The notes under the pieces were generated by a model, which ran no database searches, was not told the origin of the DNA, and saw only the letters and a list, made by a program, of their open reading frames with translations. A stretch of 7,621 bases of DNA, from the NCBI GenBank assembly GCA_018060305.1, contig JAGOWF010000008.1, forward strand, positions 13,068 to 20,688, in the 5' to 3' direction. Origin of the DNA: Pyrinomonadaceae bacterium. Lineage in GTDB: Bacteria; Acidobacteriota; Blastocatellia; Pyrinomonadales; Pyrinomonadaceae. The position numbers and the translations under genes are program-made. Shown one piece after another: positions 5,907 through 7,621 of this stretch; positions within the stretch are counted from its first letter, which is position 1; every line of letters begins with the position of its first letter.

Positions 5907-5941
5907 ATCACTCATCACTGTTAACTATTAGTTATTACCTA
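5907..5941. repeat. Period-7 degenerate array
   Basis: Five consecutive heptamers: ATCACTC, ATCACTG, TTAACTA, TTAGTTA, TTACCTA. The middle forms the palindrome TAACTA-T-TAGTTA (5922-5934). It overlaps the stop codon (TAG, 5939-5941) of the upstream minus-strand gene. It has the same period as the arrays around the four-helix-bundle gene, but a different sequence. Confidence 0.65.
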
Positions 5942-6325
5942 TCTTGATCCTCGCCCGACGTTTATCGCCTGCGACATCCCGCACGACGCCAGTCCGCCCG
6001 TCTCGACCTCGACCGGTGCAAGCAGCGTCGTCCGCTCGACACGGATGCCAAAATGCTGCAAAAACGCCCCCGCCGAGATCGTATGATAACTCGACCTCGC
6101 CTTCTTTTTGAGCGGGAACGCATTCGTCCGTTTCGGGTCGGTCCGCCGCATCCCGATCAGCCTGTTTGGCGCGTCAAACATCAACTCCACCGCCTCAGGC
6201 CGCCCCATCCTGATCCATAAAGGCTCGTTCAACAATATCGTCGAATTCGGCGCCAGCGTCACCCTCGGCAGGCCCCTCGCCGCCCCATTCGGCCTCCCCT
6301 CAAACACCGTCCAATGCTTCATCAT
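5939..6325 (-). CDS. Unrecognised conserved-looking 128-residue protein
   Basis: I do not recognise a named family with confidence, although the opening MKHWTVFEGRPNGAARGLPRVTL and the closing AINVGRGSR look like a conserved bacterial hypothetical protein I have seen without a function. There is no signal peptide or membrane helix. The middle holds a beta-rich stretch (AVELMFDAPNRLIGMRRTDP) followed by a basic LKKKAR run; a small DNA- or RNA-binding role is possible but only a guess. The start is ATG 6323-6325 (a second ATG follows directly), with a strong AGGAGGA (6337-6343) 12 nt upstream. A clear sigma-70-type promoter lies at 6378-6407. Its stop is part of a period-7 array. Upstream lies the palindromic repeat cluster. 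Confidence 0.75.
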   Translation of the reverse strand: MMKHWTVFEGRPNGAARGLPRVTLAPNSTILLNEPLWIRMGRPEAVELMFDAPNRLIGMRRTDPKRTNAFPLKKKARSSYHTISAGAFLQHFGIRVERTTLLAPVEVETGGLASCGMSQAINVGRGSR

Positions 6326-6336
6326 GTGTAAATATT

Positions 6337-6407
6337 TCCTCCTGTTGTGTAATTTGCGCGTGTTAACCGCATTCAACACAATAGCACAGATGCAACAGCA
6401 CTGTCAA
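6337..6407 (-). promoter_or_regulatory. Promoter and leader of the 128-residue protein gene
   Basis: On the minus strand TTGACA (6402-6407) is followed after 18 nt by TATTGT (6378-6383), itself preceded by TG one base upstream (extended -10). The start site should be near 6371. Inverted repeats GTGTT/AACAC (6360-6364 and 6375-6379) and TTGTGT/ACACAA (6345-6350 and 6376-6381) span the -10 and early leader and might be an operator. The ribosome binding site AGGAGGA is at 6337-6343. Confidence 0.6.
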
Positions 6408-6448
6408 ATTTATCTCTCGTTCCTCGGCGTCGAAGACGCAACAAGAAG

Positions 6449-6585
6449 GTAGCCAGAGGTGAAACCTCTGGATAAATACACAACCCCCAAATGCCGCATT
6501 GAAGATGCGGCGAGAATCGCTCTCGGCGCGTCTTCAACGCGCAACGATCACCACTCCTAGTTCCAGACGTTTCACGTCTGGCTAC
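6449..6585. repeat. BIME copy 1 (GTAG ... CTAC inverted pair)
   Basis: GTAG (6449-6452) abuts an 8-bp stem CCAGAGGT-GAA-ACCTCTGG (6453-6471). On the other side CCAGACGT-TTC-ACGTCTGG (6563-6581) abuts CTAC (6582-6585), the same arrangement inverted. Between them are stems GCCGCAT/ATGCGGC (6493-6511) and GCGCGT/ACGCGC (6526-6542) around a small GAGA/TCTC dyad (6512-6524). Confidence 0.85.
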
Positions 6586-6593
6586 CTTCTCAG

Positions 6594-6608
6594 GGCATCT
6601 TCGATGCC
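6594..6608. repeat. Distal hairpin of copy 1
   Basis: GGCATC-TTC-GATGCC, a 6-bp stem with a 3-nt loop. It recurs after copy 2 at 6914-6928 and is reduced to TCGATGCC fragments after copy 3. Confidence 0.8.
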
Positions 6609-6630
6609 ACCGAGCGATCACGGGTCTGGC

Positions 6631-6745
6631 TTCGCGTCACAGACGCATCAAGAAGTTTCATCTTGTCTCTTTCGCGTCGCAACGCATCAAGAAGGTTCAT
6701 CTTCGCCTTCGCGTCGCAGACGCATCAAGAGGTTTCATCTTCTCT
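6631..6745 (+). repeat. Three tandem units of about 38 bp between BIME copies 1 and 2
   Basis: Units at 6631-6670, 6671-6707 and 6708-6745 share TTCGCGTC, then ACGCATCAAGA, then TTCATCTT. Only one such unit (about 6964-6990) follows copy 2, which accounts for the longer spacing of copies 1-2 than of copies 2-3. The start of each long unit (GCGTCGAAGACGC, then AACAAGAAGG) resembles the same 38-bp unit. Confidence 0.8.
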
Positions 6746-6769
6746 TTGCGTCGAAGACGCAACAAGAAG

Positions 6770-6905
6770 GTAGCCAGAGGTGAAACCTCTGGATCAATAC
6801 CCAACCCCCAAATGCCGCATTGAAGATGCGGCGAGCAACCCTCTCGGCGCGTCTTCAACGCGCAACGATCACCATTCCTGTTCCAGACGCTGCACGTCTG
6901 GCTAC
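6770..6905. repeat. BIME copy 2
   Basis: GTAG (6770-6773) and stem CCAGAGGT-GAA-ACCTCTGG (6774-6792), then stems at 6814-6832 and 6847-6863, then CCAGACG/CGTCTGG (6883-6901) followed by CTAC (6902-6905). The last hairpin has a changed loop (CTGCA on plus), leaving a 7-bp stem. Confidence 0.85.
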
Positions 6906-7014
6906 CTTCTTGCGGCATCTTCGATGCCACGGAGCGATCACGGGTCTCGTTTCGTGTCACCCCTACGCATCAAGAAGTTTCATCTTCTCTTTGCGTCGAA
7001 GACGCAACAAGAAG

Positions 7015-7150
7015 GTAGCCAGAGGTGAAACCTCTGGATCAATAACCGAGCCCCCAATGCCGCATTGAAAATGCGGCGAGAAACCCTCTCGGCGCGTCTT
7101 CAACGCGCAACGATCACCACTCCTGTTCCAGACGTTCCACGTCTGACTAC
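7015..7150. repeat. BIME copy 3
   Basis: GTAG (7015-7018) and stem CCAGAGGT-GAA-ACCTCTGG (7019-7037), then stems at 7059-7077 and 7092-7108, then CCAGACGT-TCC-ACGTCTG (7128-7145) and CTAC (7147-7150). One base at the foot of the last stem is changed (A at 7146). In the second stem a loop change to TGAAA makes the stem 8 bp. This is the copy nearest the transposase gene. Confidence 0.85.
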
Positions 7151-7222
7151 CTTCTTCGATGCCCGATAATTCGACCGCCGGTTGCCGATACGCATCCTCG
7201 ATGCCCGAAATTACAATGCCGA
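7151..7222. repeat. Degenerate repeat remnant downstream of the transposase
   Basis: Between copy 3 and the transposase stop lie two copies of TCGATGCCCGA (7156-7166 and 7198-7208), which look like remains of the GATGCC arm of the distal hairpin. No gene or clear terminator is seen here. Confidence 0.5.
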
Positions 7223-7621
7223 CTACCACAAATACTTTTCATCGTACGCCGTCCCGCTTCTGATCAACAATTCAACATACTCTTCTTGAAATGTTCTCTT
7301 CGCGTGATGCGCTTCCTGATTCAAAATATACTCGCGGACATCCTCTACCGCCGACGGGCTCACCGTGAATATACCGTAACCTTTTTGCCACGAGAATTTT
7401 GATTCAAATCCCCGTCGCACAAAAATTGACGAATCGCTTTTGACGTCCCGGACAAAATAATCGACCCGATGCCCGGTGGTCAATCCAGTAAGGATATGCA
7501 GGTGGTCGGCCATCCCGCCGACACCCAAAGGAACTGCGTTCAGATTCTTTATGATCCCGCCGACATATGCGTGCAGCCGAGGCTTCCAGGCGTCGGCAAT
7601 GAACGGAAACCGATCTTTGGT
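7223..7621 (-). CDS. REP-associated tyrosine transposase (Y1/HUH), 5' end cut by window
   Basis: RAYT proteins are single-domain HUH nucleases related to IS200/IS605 TnpA; they bind and cut REP hairpins as single-stranded DNA near a GTAG-type tetranucleotide. The frame is open from the window edge and gives 132 visible residues. It begins TKDRFPFI, reaches GVGGMADHLHILTGL with the metal-binding HLH at residues 40-42, and has VREYILNQEAHH with the likely catalytic Tyr98. It ends with TFQEEYVELL and YDEKYLW, the usual C-terminus of the family. About 15 N-terminal residues should lie beyond 7621. An internal TTG at 7528 would drop upstream conserved residues and is not the start. The palindromic cluster begins 70 nt downstream. 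Confidence 0.93.
   Translation of the reverse strand, partial: TKDRFPFIADAWKPRLHAYVGGIIKNLNAVPLGVGGMADHLHILTGLTTGHRVDYFVRDVKSDSSIFVRRGFESKFSWQKGYGIFTVSPSAVEDVREYILNQEAHHAKRTFQEEYVELLIRSGTAYDEKYLW

Larger units (their letters stand above)
6427..7150. repeat. REP/BIME-like palindromic repeat cluster, three long units
   Basis: Most of the gene-free 6408-7222 region is three copies of one compound repeat, starting with hairpin GCGTC-GAA-GACGC at 6427, 6748 and 6993. Each copy carries six short hairpins. In order on plus: GCGTC-GAA-GACGC, GTAG plus a CCAGAGGT stem, a GCCGCAT stem, a GCGCGT stem, a CCAGACG stem plus CTAC, and a GGCATC stem (lost in copy 3). The copies are close to identical apart from scattered substitutions, mostly in spacers and loops. 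Reading frames in this region are by-products of the repeats and have no gene features. Confidence 0.9.

Noticed and set aside
6427..7150. CRISPR array
   Set aside because: The repeated units are long and internally palindromic, and spacing is set by further repeats, not unique spacers; no cas gene is visible.
6373..7229. Small reading frames in the repeat cluster (both strands)
   Set aside because: They recur with each repeat copy, are built from the hairpins, and have no ribosome binding sites or family motifs.

Overview
The window looks like a moderately GC-rich bacterial chromosome, probably Acidobacteriota of the Blastocatellia/Pyrinomonadaceae type. That is an inference from the gene mix (CarD-family regulator, SixA-like phosphatase, S23-type four-helix-bundle protein, REP-associated transposase) and from the dense short intergenic repeats. 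Protein identities come from motifs read in the translations; no database search was run.

Layout. (1) Positions 1-2914, minus strand: a compact housekeeping operon transcribed pyrE -> ASCH-domain gene -> truA -> DUF952 gene -> uppS (3' end outside the window). The first three genes overlap by 4 nt (GTGA and ATGA junctions). The two later gaps each hold a fold-back element built from CGCGAA units. (2) 2915-2958: a divergent promoter region with a symmetric TAATATTA. (3) 2959-4198, plus strand: a DnaQ-like DEDDh exonuclease overlapping queF (queuosine synthesis). (4) 4186-4600: a four-helix-bundle gene framed by five heptamers on each side, inserted between queF and carD; the stop codons of queF, the bundle gene and carD all lie inside these arrays. 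(5) 4597-6325, minus strand: carD with its own likely promoter, then a sixA-like phosphatase gene and an unrecognised 128-residue protein gene with a good promoter. More short-period repeats lie between them. (6) 6408-7222: about 0.8 kb without a gene, filled by three copies of a compound palindromic repeat. (7) 7223-7621, minus strand: a REP-associated tyrosine (Y1/HUH) transposase, 5' end outside the window.

The core genes are ordinary: pyrimidine synthesis, tRNA modification, envelope lipid carrier, DNA processing and RNA polymerase regulation. The interest is between the genes. The 0.8-kb cluster has a REP/BIME layout: inverted hairpin pairs, each with GTAG at its foot, beside a RAYT-type transposase. 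All the repeated hairpins in a unit can be drawn with a GNA triloop on one strand although their stems differ. The heptamer-framed bundle gene looks like a separate small mobile cassette. Almost every other intergenic gap carries its own short-period repeat, several of which abut or supply stop codons.
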